Shown here piece after piece: positions 52,422 through 63,216 of a stretch of DNA of 64,000 nucleotides. The first letter of the stretch is position 1. Every line of letters starts with the position of its first letter. The DNA comes from Sclerotiophoma versabilis (taxonomy: Eukaryota > Ascomycota > Dothideomycetes > Pleosporales > Didymellaceae), in assembly GCA_012274445.1 (NCBI GenBank), contig JAAROD010000093.1:1798001-1862000 (forward strand), written 5' to 3'. The notes under the pieces were generated by a model. The model was not told where the DNA came from. It did not search any database and saw nothing but the letters and a program-made list of their open reading frames with translations. A program made the translations under genes and the position numbers.

Positions 52422-53515
52422 CTAGAGAGCATACACAATCTTGTACCCACTAATCTTTCCATCTCTGTACTCCTGAAAACCTTCTGGCACCATCTCCAAC
52501 CCCTTGAGCACCTTTGGCTCGTTTGGTTTGATCGTCCCATCCTCAAGCCAGCCCGGCAGATTGTCAAACAGTTCAGCCGATAGCTTGTGATCCGCTTCGT
52601 TCGCCGGCCATTTGAACTCCTTGTACTGATGGTCTTTCAAAAACGCCGTCCATACCAAGACATCGGTGACCTTCGTCTGGCTCGATACGCCTTCGGTATT
52701 TGCCTTGCCCGGCCTTACAGTGCAAAGTGTGCCACCTGCCTCACCTAATGCATGCGACGCCGTAGCAGAGCTTGACTTGTCGCCGATAGTGTCGAAGATG
52801 TAATTTAACCGGGGTGCAGCGTTCTTGATCTGGTCCACAACAATATCTGACTTGTAATCATAGACGTGATTCGCTCCCAGCGATCTAACCTTCTCGTGGT
52901 GCTTAGGCGAGCAGACTGTGACAACGTTGAAGTTGTGCTGGCGCGCAATCTGGATAGCGTAGAGACCCACGCTCGAGCTTCCGCCCCATATCAGTACGGA
53001 GGACTGTTTCCCGCTCTTACGGTCGATATGCAAGCAGTCTTTTGAGAACAGAGCGAGCCAGGCTGTGCAGCATGCCAGCGGTACCGTTGCAGCAGCCTCG
53101 GGAGAGATCGACTTGGGCACTTTGAAGCTGATGAACTCATTTGCGAGGGAGTACTCGCTGTATGCCCCGTGACCCTTGACTTCACCGCCCCAGATTAAAG
53201 CCGCGATTTTGTCGCCCTTCTTGTGTCGAGTTACGTTCTGGCCAACTTCTTCAACTTTGCCGACAAAGTCGCAGCCCAAGACTGTGCCATCTCCAAACGC
53301 GTTGCCATCAAGCGATTGGACTGAAACTTGTCAAATTCCCGCTGTCAAAGTTGGGGTCTCCCTTGTTGCGACATACCGTCGGTGGGATTTTGGGCGACGT
53401 AAGAGCTCTTGACCAAAACCTCGTGATCACTGGGTTTTGGAATTTCGATCTCCTCGAGAACAAACCTGGGCTTGTCGTCTCCGCGTTGGACTTGAGCGCG
53501 TGCTTTAGAAGACAT
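52422..53515 (-). CDS. MDR-family (zinc-independent) oxidoreductase, 345 aa
   Basis: Exons 53515-53377 and 53320-52422; the intron 53376-53321 joins NPTD to VQSLDG, giving 1038 nt in frame. The N-terminal GroES-like domain has VLVKSSYVAQNPTDVQ and LGCDFVGKVEEVG. The Rossmann domain has VLIWGGSSSVGLYAIQIA (nucleotide-binding loop), and the chain ends in the conserved GKISGYKIVYAL. The catalytic-zinc ligands of classical alcohol dehydrogenases are absent, as in quinone oxidoreductases and trans-acting enoyl reductases (ToxD/LovC type). NADPH is the likely cofactor. Substrate unknown. It is on the same strand as the next P450, but no synthase gene is nearby, so a pathway link is only speculative. 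Confidence 0.88.
53321..53376 (-). other. Intron of the MDR oxidoreductase gene
   Basis: 56 bp, donor gtatgt, acceptor cag. The position matches a common intron site after the NPTD motif in this family (recalled, not checked). Confidence 0.8.
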
Positions 53516-54143
53516 GGTGAACGATTTCTCGTGGAATGACGGTGAACGAAATTTGAAGAAAGTAACTCTCGAAGCGATGTAGAAATTGATCGAGTGTCAT
53601 CATATGCGATGTTTGAAAACTCGCTACTAAATACATCACTAGTGCCCAGCACATAGCCGGGCGGATAACCGAAGCAATGCTTTTGGCTTTTGTGTGGTGG
53701 GACGTTGATGCCACTGCTTACAAATTACACAGCTTACCAATATCGCAATACCGGATCGGGTATGCCGTCGACGACGAGGGCATCAAGCAAGACGCTCTCG
53801 TTGTGAACTTCTGGTTGCTTCGGGAGATGGAATACAATTGAAAAGGGAAGACATGGGAAAGCTTGGGGAGGTGTCAATTTGGGTGATGACGTCATGCACA
53901 CTTTAACAACGTTTTCTAAACCAGGACCTGGACCATTTCTTCAGCGTGAACGATGTTTCCGGTGCATATTCAGAAACACTTGAGACTTTCCAGAGTGGTG
54001 CGCAATGAAGTTGCTGAATCAAGAGCTCTGTCCGCAATGGCCATCCGTAATGGGGCAGTTTGAGTGCCTCCCAAAACGCGTTGCGTCCGCCATGGCTTTT
54101 CTCCGTCCACACCAGCCACGCAATATCTCGAACTCACTCAGAC
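53516..54143. other. Spacer between MDR gene and second P450
   Basis: 628 bp containing the MDR promoter and the P450 3' flank. No gene seen. Confidence 0.5.
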
Positions 54144-55892
54144 TCAAATTTTCGCATGCATCTTCACGTGGAAGTCACTTTGCTTGACAAACCAGGCATT
54201 GCGAAGCGTCCAATCTTTGTCTGGGTACGCCAACTCGATCTGCTTTACAATCAGTGGTGTTTCCTCGCTACGGCAAAGGACTCACATCGAAGCTACGCAA
54301 CACTGCCGGCACCAGCTTGTACATCTCCAGATAGCTAACATTCCTCCCAATGCAGGTTCGAGGGCCAGCTCCAAAGGCAAACATGCTGTTCTTCATCTCG
54401 GCCTTCTTTGCGTCACTTGCCTCAATCCATCTTTCTGGTCTCCAGCAGTCCGCATCTTGGCCCCAAAGATCCCTATCGAGATGCAAAGTCCAAGCGCTGC
54501 ATCCAATATTGGTACCTCCTGGCAAATCAACACCACAAAGCTGAACACCTCCAGGAGGTGTGATCCTTTCCAAGGGAAGGCCTGCGGCGGGATGTATTCT
54601 CAAGGACTCATTTATGACTGCACTCAGATACGGCAGCTCCCGCACATCACTCCAGGCAACCAGTGGATTTCCTTGCTCAAAAATGCCACAAGCCTCAAGC
54701 TCGTCGAATTCTACTTTGAGCTTAGCAAGCTTTTCGGGGTTCCGAACGAGATTGTAGAAGATTGCTCGAAGCCTTGAACGCAGTCAGCAATATGTATTTT
54801 CAGGTAACACTGTTGGGCCTACGAGATGGCGGTTGTGTCAGAGCCGGCGAACATGTTGGCAACAGTGAGTGCGAGCACACGTTCTTGGCTTATAAAACCT
54901 GGATCTTTGTCGTGCGCTTCCTGGAATCTGGAAAGGAAGTCGCGAGGTGATTTTTTGTGTGCAGGCACCACCTTCTCAGACTCCGTGGTCCCCCTTTCCT
55001 GAATTCGTTTGCTTGCAAACACGGCGACTGGCGTGCTTGATATGAACCCGCGCGCACTCAGCCAACGCCGAATAGGATTTTTTAACAACAATTTGTCAAG
55101 AATGGGAATCTGGCCAATCTAATGCAGTCTTGAGTTAGGCCTATAAATATCTTAAATCGAGACTTACCACAGCAGCGTAGCTTAGGAGCCATTCAAGGTT
55201 CGATATGATGTTTTCAACATCTTGTCCACGGTCTACAAAGCCCATCCGCTTTGAGTAAGTCAGCTCGCAGATGACATCAAACGCATAGTACTGGAGCCAA
55301 ACGCCTAGGTCAACAACTCCGGAATGATCGGTTTTATCCGCATACCGCTGCTTGAGTTGCTCCAGAAACTCGACCGTCGTAGAGTCTACCAAAGGCTCGA
55401 ACTGAACCAACGAAGTCATTGCATAGGCATTGCTGACAGCCCTTCGTAGCTTTGCATGAAATGCCTCGTCGGTGGAAGTGAACAGGGTCTTCAATGGGAC
55501 ACCCTTCGCTAACGTCTGTTGCACAATGTAGAAGTCAGACTGTACAAGAAGTGAGCCCGTGATCATTGCCGAACTGTTTTACCGACCTTTACGAATCCAG
55601 CATTGAGCGCATAGATTTTCTTCGCCGCCTTGTTGCTCGAGCAAAGTACAGTTCCGGGACCTATCCTTACGAAGTCACCATATTGCTTGTGAAGCTTAAT
55701 ATGCCAACGTTCGGGACGATAACCTCGCGCTACAGCAAGACGATAGAAGTCTGTAAAGCCTGCAAAAAAGGGTCCTGGTATGTGGTTTAGTCCTGTGCCA
55801 TACTTGTTGTACAGCAACCGAGCAGTAAGCGCTGCTATGCTGAACGCGACAACGGAAGATGGTGACAGCCGAGCAAGGAGGTGTTCAAGCAT
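54144..55892 (-). CDS. Cytochrome P450, pisatin-demethylase-like, 519 aa
   Basis: Five exons: 55892-55587, 55539-55168, 55118-54823, 54772-54286, 54242-54144 (1560 nt, in frame). The start is ATG 55892; the upstream frame begins only at TTG. The N-terminal membrane anchor (VVAFSIAALTARLLY) precedes HIPGPFFAGF. The I-helix is AGSDTT, the ExxR is NESLR, and the heme loop is FGAGPRTCIG with Cys465. The general layout (YGDFVRIGPGTV, KSDFY, GFVD) resembles the fungal CYP57-like group, whose best-known member demethylates the pea phytoalexin pisatin; the same group also serves in metabolite synthesis. The first donor (gtcggt) is atypical, so that junction is less certain. Confidence 0.88.
54243..54285 (-). 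other. Intron 4 of the second P450
   Basis: 43 bp, donor gtgagt, acceptor aag. Reading through it would stop at SPLP; removal adds 32 residues ending FHVKMHAKI. Confidence 0.75.
54773..54822 (-). other. Intron 3 of the second P450
   Basis: 50 bp, donor gtaggc, acceptor aag. It joins the I-helix AGSDTTAIS to LRAIFYNLVRNP. Confidence 0.8.
55119..55167 (-). other. Intron 2 of the second P450
   Basis: 49 bp, donor gtaagt, acceptor tag. It joins LLSYAAV to IGQIPILDKL. Confidence 0.8.
55540..55586 (-). other. Intron 1 of the second P450
   Basis: 47 bp ending cag. Donor gtcggt gives the family-like GFVKSDFY; a gtaaag donor three bases upstream of the Lys codon would also keep the frame. Confidence 0.6.
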
Positions 55893-55916
55893 TGCTAATC
55901 TGAACGTAAGGTGCAA

Positions 55917-58313
55917 TATTTGTTTTGCGGTTTTGATCTACTTATTTACGACGTTCCATCTACCCCTCGACTGCACTTTGTGCCATAATCCTGGTGGTTG
56001 TGGTTCCGAGCCGCTGAGGGGTTCATCGCGAGACCCGATAACTCCGCTGCCGACACCGAAAGTGCGGTTCCTCCCCGCTGTCACAACAGCCTTGCCACTC
56101 CCCAACCACTCGCAAGGTAGAATTACCAACTAGCCTCGTTGTGTCTAAAAACTGTCCTTTTGCAATCGCTCCTTTGCCCTCCTGAATGCCTTTCACATCT
56201 TATTCTCGCTCCACGTATATTTGCACCCGACATCATCGAAGTTATACCCGATGCACCAGAGCCTGTCGTTGGAGCTCGTTTCAGTCGAAGCTCTCTGCCC
56301 AGTACCCAACAAAATTTCTTCGAGTTTCTCGTTCTGCATGAACTTGGCGTAATTACCTTCTTCGACAACCCTGTCGCAGTCATCAGCATAGAGTTGTTTT
56401 GTTGAAGATTTCGAGCCCTATCAGCTTTTACAGCTTTCTACGCGATTTTTGAATTGTCCACGATAAGCGCTTTGTGATATATTATGTACCATCGTCCAGT
56501 ATGAGATTGCCTTCCGTTGGCTGAGAACGGCGAAGGGTACCATCGCTGAAGGCCGTGCTCTGGCTCTGGCCGGTCGTAGCCGAAGAGGAAGACGTACTGA
56601 TGGTGACTTCTACGGGGAGGTTTTGAGCATACTGCAATTCTTTGGGAAGGCCAGAGGCTATCGTCAACCCAGCATAGACCTTCGCCATCGAGCCGTTCCC
56701 AGGACATACTTGTATAAACTCAACACAGTAGTTTTAGAGAAAAGGTATGAGGCGCGACATCGTGATCTTTCTAAATGGGATCTACCAACGCCTCTAGTTG
56801 ACTTTTTTCGCCCATAAATATCGCCTCGACCGCTGGACTGTTGCTTTTGCGGCATTTATTGCCAAACCTGAAGACGATGCGTTTGAAGCATGCGCTGACA
56901 TTTTGGCCCAACGATTGCGTGCACTCTCAGGCGTTTAGTCGATGAAGCAGGGGTTGCGCTCGGAGACCGGCAGCGATAACGAACTTTTGTGTTACTGGTT
57001 AGTCGCTCATGGTCTTCCGAAAGGGTTCCGATCACATGGTGGCTAGTTTAAGATTGGCGGGGAAAGAGAGAACGTGCGCATTCAGCCGCATCTCGTGGAT
57101 CGTTATCCAGCAACAGAGTGCTTCTTGGTATACAACTGATGGTGCACACAACATTCATTGGTTTGTATTTTTGGTATTGCCATCTAGCTCAGCCCTCGAT
57201 CGGTCTTATGGTTCAAGACTGGGACTGCTATCACATGTGACACCGACCTGACATTCGCTACCAGAAAAGCAGGTGCAGTTGAACACGAGTAACAAATGTC
57301 GCTAGTGGGGAAACCCTCCGGATAAGGGTTCGCCGTAGACATCGAGCTTGAAGGTTTGACATGAGCTACGTTAGCGAACTACGAGACTGCCGAAAATGTC
57401 ACTCAACTTTCATGTCTGCAGAATGGAGGCATCCGCTCCATTCGTTGGATAGATCGCGGTGCGAATTATTTATAAACACGGCAGAGAACGAGACCTCCAA
57501 TTGATGCCACGTTACGAGGGGGGGGGGGGGTGCATAATCTCGCGATTGATGCACAACTACAGTTTTGTTTCCATCCTTGGATTGCTTCCCGCTCCTCTTG
57601 CATGAAGACGAGTATTGCTTAGAAGCGGCCCGCAGTTTTTACGGGGGCTTTCCTGATCAAGATTTTAGTCCCGCGCCGAGCAGCTGAATTCCAGGGAACA
57701 TTGGCGCTTTGTTCATACTGGGCACAAATCGTTATCGCCGGAAGATCTACCGAGCCGCCGCTAGTACCTTACGCATCTTCACACTTCCATATGTAGAATC
57801 GCGTGGCAGCTGTCTCGAGCTTTACATGACTCTGATCGGTCACCGGCCTCGCTTAATGTATGGACCCTGAATCTCCCTCGGCGTAGTTTGGGAGACTGAA
57901 TCTTGCTAGACTATGTCGGGATTGACAGGGCATCGCGAGCTTTTGTGATGGTGGGGATGGGAGCCCAGGTTTATGGTCCAGAAGGGTCTCTGTGTGAATT
58001 TACCACTGCTCCTAGTGGGCAGCCTCATGCATGAGATCAATACATCCAGACAATAACTGGACGTATTAAGCTTAGCGGTGGCCGACACCAAGGCTGACAG
58101 CCTCGAGGTCTCATGGTGGATCACTCCATCCCACTTTCTCAGTATCAGTGGCTTGAGGATTGAGTCAGCCCTCGAAAAGCCAGGCACCGATTTTTTGGGC
58201 CTTCGAAGTCAGGAGCTGACGAGAGGAATATCTTGACTCCCAACCATTAAAAGAGCAGCAGTCAGCATCTGCCTCGCCCTTTCGTTCACTGGTCTTTGAC
58301 TGCTCTACCCACT
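55917..58313. other. 2.4 kb region without a confident gene
   Basis: A minus-strand frame ending near 56482 encodes a coherent-looking 68+ residue Ser/Thr-rich stretch (YAGLTIASGLPKELQYAQNL then Ser-rich). It could be the tail of a lost secreted protein. An 88-codon plus-strand frame at 56139-56405 is not recognisable. A 13-G run occurs at 57518-57530. The last 100 bp is the promoter/leader of the copper radical oxidase gene. Confidence 0.35.
57518..57530. repeat. G13 homopolymer
   Basis: Thirteen consecutive G on the plus strand. It is a candidate quadruplex-prone or error-prone run with no gene context. Confidence 0.9.
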
Positions 58314-61300
58314 ATGGGCTTTCTTGAATCGTTAATCACTGTCACTCTGGGCTTGTCACTTATCTATGAAGGATCCAATGCTAGTTTGGTTGAACGCCAA
58401 GATCCCAGCCCTCCCGCTACCCTACCTACTGGTTGGTCCTACAGAGGGTGTTACACGTACGGTTTGCTCTACCAATCCCTTGTCAGGGTGCAAGGTCACA
58501 GCTTGGCCACAAGATCCTCACTGACGATCATGCAGGGACGCTGTTGGCCAAAGATCCCTACAAGCTACTTCTTTTGCGAGCGACAGTCAGAGCGCCGAAG
58601 AATGTATCGAATACTGTGCTGCTTCTGGGTACAGTTTAGCCGGTACTGAGTACAGGTACCTAGCAACATCAATAGTTCTACCAATATTGCATTGACTAAT
58701 ACTGGCACAGTTCTGAGTGTTACTGCGGTGCAACTATTGTTGCTCCTGGTGAGCCTGCCCCCAATGGCGAAGGTTGCAGCATGGCATGTGCAGGCGCGCC
58801 TGGCGAGGCATGTGGTGGACCAAACCGACTCTCCGTATATGAGCGCACTGGCCCACCACCTGCCCAGTCTAGCTCTGCAGTCATAGAAGACGGCACGGAC
58901 CATGTCTGGACCGCTCGTGGTTGTTACTCTGACTTGACTTATGCGCGTATCTTATCGCAAGGTGTCAGTGTGCAAGGTACAGGCCAGAACACCAGCGCAC
59001 AGAGCTGTACAGCCGAATGCCGTAGGCAAAACTTCAAGTATGCAGGAGCCGAGTATGGAGCGGAATGTGAGTTTACCTACCTATCTAGTTCATTTGATCG
59101 CTAATCCAGCTTTCAGGCTACTGTGGTAATACACTCGACAATGATCATGTTCCTAAGGATGATGGCTGTACTATGAGATGTTCGGGCAACAGTAGACAGT
59201 TCTGTGGTGGGCCTGATCGCATCAACATCTTTGAATATGTCGAAAAGCCGAAGACGTTATCCAGTTCGAGTGTGACGCCAACTCCTTCGTCGGCATCTTC
59301 ACCGACACCTACACCAGAGTCATCATCTGCTCTCACGTCATCTTCAGCCACTGCTCAATCCTCAACTTTGGATCATCATACTTCAACCATCAGTACAGCA
59401 GAGAGTCATTTGTCTAGCAGTAGCAGCTCTGCAGATATCCATAGCTCCAGCTTTGCTTCAGAAAACCAGGGTACCACGAGTACTTTTGCAGCCCAGGACT
59501 CCACCTCAACTCCTACTGCTTCGAGCACCTACTCCTCTACATACACAGATACTTCACTATCCACAAGCACTGAGTCGTACTCGACTTCTACCACAGAATC
59601 ACACGCCAGCTCTTCCGCTTCCTCATCAGATCACAGCGTGAGCTCGTCAGCTCCTACAGCAACTGAACAATCAAGCTCGGCGTCAGCTACCGACCATACT
59701 ACTGCTTCTACTTCGAGCGACCAATCCACAGAGTCTTTCTCAACTGATCGTGCCAGCTTGACATCCTCCTTTGATGGAAGCGCCAGCGTCTCAGAAGATA
59801 TTTTCGGTTCGAGCTCGACTCCTTCGGAACCTTCAATCACACCTTCCCTGACCTCGAGTGGGTCTTACAGCTCGTCAGTCGTATCGACCTCAGAAGATGT
59901 TTCTAGCTCGATACTACTGTCCGAACGCTCTAGCAGCGTAGTTTCAACCACCCAGGATCACTCAAGTACGCCCAGCGCGTCTGAGTCGAGCGAGCACATT
60001 ACTTCTACTGTGTCCTCTGATTATTATAGCTCAAGCACCTCTTCAGAGTCCTACAGCAGCACCATCAGCAGCACCCACCCAGATCCTACATCTTCTGAAC
60101 TTATAAACTCGACATCAATAGCGTCCTTTAACTCTACAACCTCAGATGAGCTTATCACCTCAACCGCTACAGTTTCCTCAAACTTATCATCGACCGCAAC
60201 TGCACCTTATCAATCAAGCACCTCGATCTTTCTGAGCGATTCCACAACTGCAAAACTTGCACAGAACACTAGTACTCCAACCGAACTTGATGTTATCGTC
60301 ACGAACTTTGTATCAACAATGTCTTTTTCACTCAACGCCACCGCCACTATCTCATTTGCACAAAACTCTACACTGTCGAGTACATTTAGCGACACACCAA
60401 CCCCAACTCCTGAACCTAAGATCGGATGGTATTATGAGGGCTGCTATGTTGATGGAGCCGGTGGACGCTCACTTCCTAATGGTGGTGCTGTGCAGGGCCA
60501 GATGACGAACGAGAAGTGTCGCGAAGCTTGTCGAGCAGCAGGTTTCGTTCTCGCCGGCACGGAATATGCTGGTAGGATACATGAATGGAGCTGGATGGTA
60601 ATATCAGACCGCTAACAGGGTGTAGGAGAATGCTTTTGTGGGAATATGCTTCAGGCTGGTGGCGCCCCTGCACCAGATGGCGAGGCCCAGTGCAACATGG
60701 CCTGTAACGGCAACCAGACCGAGATGTGCGGTGGCCCCAACCGTCTCTCGCTCTTCCGATACTACTTGGGTAACGAGCCTTTACCGTCGTCAACAACGGT
60801 ATCGTCTTCAAGCGTCACGCCACTTCCCACTGGTCTTCCAGAAGGGTTCGAGTACAAAGGATGTTACGTCGACGGACCCGGGTACCGCGTGATGCAAAAT
60901 CAACAGCCTGATGATCAACAGATGACCGTCGCTTCTTGCTCTAACGCATGCGCTAACTTAGGATATGATGTTGCGGGTATGGAGTATCACACACAGGTAA
61001 GTTTACGCCTGCCTTTGCTTAGAGTTACACTAAACTCACCTAAAGTGCTTCTGCGATACGCAATTACGGTTGGGTGCATATCTTGCCAGCGATGATGCTG
61101 AGTGTAACACACCCTGTGGTGGCAACTCTGATCAGAAGTGTGGTGGTGGTGATCGTTTGAGCGTATACTCTAGCCAAGAGACACTCAAGATCACCAAGAA
61201 ACCGGCACCCACCCAGAAGGTTGGCAACTGGACCTACCAAGGCTGTGCCACAAGCACCGGTGGGCAATGGGATAAGCCATTGCCTTGGAAGTTGTTCAAC

Positions 61301-63216
61301 GAGACTGGAAATAGTCCAGAGTGGTGCCTGAACAGATGCGCAAAATATGGGTACATGGCTGCTGGAATGGAGTACGGAGTCGAGTGCTGTAAGAGCCAAA
61401 TCTTGGGAATTTCCAGTACATCCATCACTGACTGGTAGTAGATTGTGGCGATGTCGACCACATGATCGAGAAGGGATCTCAGCAGGCTCCTGAGTCAGAG
61501 TGTAGCACGCCATGCCCCGGCGACCCAGAGGCTATTTGTGGACAAGGTAATCGACTGACCTGGTACAAGTATACTGAAGGGGACCCGCTGTACGTCTTCA
61601 ACTACCCTCAAGGCGCCGATGCAGGAAGATATGAATTCCTCGTAGGAAGCCCTGTGATCCCTCTGATTTCCCAGCCTCTTGTCAATGGCAAGATTTCTTT
61701 CCTTGAAAAACATGGAACTGGGCCAAACGGCACCGGCGCTTACGAGCTCGACCCGTCTATCGGTGAAGGAACCGACATCTTCCATGCCTTCCGCGAAATG
61801 AATGGCCTTAAGACCGATGTCTTCTGCGCTGCTAGTTTGACTATGCCTGACCGAGCAGGTCGTGTCATCAACATTGGCGGTTGGTCTGGTGATTCGTTAT
61901 TTGGCGTCCGCCTGTACTGGCCCGATGGTAAGCTTGGTACCAATGGTACCAACGATTGGCAAGAGAACTACCAGGAGATCAGTCTGCAAACTACACGATG
62001 GTACCCTACCAGCCTAATCATGCCTAATGGATCGATTCTCGTTGTGGGTGGTGAAAACGGCTCCAATGGGCCTCCAGTTCCGAACATGGAGATTCTTCCA
62101 CGCGTTGGACCACTCAAGCACGCCCAATACTTGCTCGATACCGATCCTAACAACCTGTACCCGTTCCTGGCTGTGCTGCCATCTGGCGGCATCCTAATTC
62201 AGTATTACAACGAAGCCCGCATCCTTGACGAGCGATCGCTTGATACAATTAAGATACTGCCAAAGGCTCCTGCCACTGTCAATGATGACAACGGTGGCCG
62301 CACATACCCTCTTGAGGGTACCATGGTCCTACTGCCACAGAGGTTCCCTTACACTGAGCCTCTCGAGATACTCGTCTGTGGAGGTGCTGGTATGGCTCCA
62401 GCTTGGGGTATAGACAATTGCATTACGACTCAGCCCGATGCACCCAGCCCGGAATGGACGATTGAGCGCATGCCGTCTCGTCGCGTAATGTCTTGTATGA
62501 CGACACTACCCGACGGTACTTTTGTTATCCTCAATGGCGCAGAAGAAGGTGTGGCAGGCTTTGGTCTCGCGGATAAATCGAACCTAAATGCGCTCCTCTA
62601 CGACTCCAGGAAGCCAAAGCACCACCGCATGAGCATCATGGCCAATACCACCATCGCACGCATGTACCACTCTGAGGCTGTACTTATGGACGATGGCCGT
62701 GTCCTTGTTTCCGGGTCCGATCCGGAAGATGGGAAACACCCTCAGGAATACCGCCTGGAGGTCTTCGTTCCTCCTTATCTGACATCGGGCAAGCCTCGCC
62801 CTGAGTTCACCATCAACAATAAGGACTGGATCAACGGGGTAGCATACTCATTTACGGTCACTGCAGGAGGATCGGACATGAAAGTCTCACTGCTCGGTTC
62901 CGAGGCTAGTACCCATGGTAACTCGATGGGCGCGCGCATCCTTTTCCCTGAATTCCACTGTGACGGGTCCGCTTGCTCTGTTACCGCGCCCCCAGGCCCC
63001 TACGTCGCACCCCCAGGCTGGTACCGCATGTTCGTACTTGCCGATGACGTTCCGTCTCATGCAGCATGGGTCCGTATTGGTGGTGACCCAGGTAGTTTGG
63101 GAGATTGGCCAGACTTTGCGGACTTCAAGCCGCTTCCGGGTGTTGGGCCTGTGAAGGACCTTCTCGCGTCGCCATCATCAGCGACGAAGACTGGAGGTCA
63201 GAAATTCCGCGCCTAA
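58314..63216 (+). CDS. Secreted WSC-domain copper radical oxidase (AA5), 1520 aa
   Basis: Seven exons: 58314-58456, 58536-58655, 58711-59066, 59117-60571, 60626-60996, 61046-61388, 61442-63216 (4563 nt, in frame). A signal peptide (1-22) leads to WSC domains at about 40-125 and 150-245. A Ser/Thr-rich linker of about 390 residues follows, then WSC domains at about 640-735, 760-850 and 870-970. The C-terminal beta-propeller plus E-set domain resembles glyoxal/galactose oxidases: DVFCAAS (Cys of the Tyr-Cys cofactor), RWYPTS (its Tyr), ARMYHSEAVL (Tyr-His) and VPSHAAW (His) are all present. Such enzymes oxidise aldehydes or alcohols to acids or aldehydes with release of H2O2. The WSC domains (C-rich, ending CGGPNRLS) probably bind wall polysaccharide. 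The substrate cannot be read from sequence. Confidence 0.92.
58457..58535 (+). other. Intron 1 of the WSC oxidase gene
   Basis: 79 bp, donor gtacgg, acceptor cag. Removal restores GCYTDAVGQRSLQATS, the WSC pattern; reading through gives frames without it. Confidence 0.8.
58656..58710 (+). other. Intron 2 of the WSC oxidase gene
   Basis: 55 bp, donor gtacct, acceptor cag. It joins GTEY to SSECYCG inside WSC1. Confidence 0.85.
59067..59116 (+). other. Intron 3 of the WSC oxidase gene
   Basis: 50 bp, donor gtgagt, acceptor cag. It splits the CYCG motif of WSC2. Confidence 0.85.
59250..60415 (+). repeat. Ser/Thr-rich low-complexity coding segment
   Basis: About 390 codons, mostly Ser and Thr, with scattered Glu, Ala, Tyr and Asp. 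Likely a heavily O-mannosylated stalk. There is no exact repeat unit, but SSTS, STES and SSS blocks recur. Confidence 0.85.
60572..60625 (+). other. Intron 4 of the WSC oxidase gene
   Basis: 54 bp, donor gtagga, acceptor tag. It joins GTEYAG to ECFCG of WSC3. Confidence 0.85.
60997..61045 (+). other. Intron 5 of the WSC oxidase gene
   Basis: 49 bp, donor gtaagt, acceptor aag. It lies just before CFCD of WSC4, the same relative site as introns 2 to 4. Confidence 0.85.
61389..61441 (+). other. Intron 6 of the WSC oxidase gene
   Basis: 53 bp, donor gtaaga, acceptor tagtag. The second AG is used, giving ECYCGDVDHM; the first would give LDCG. Confidence 0.75.
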
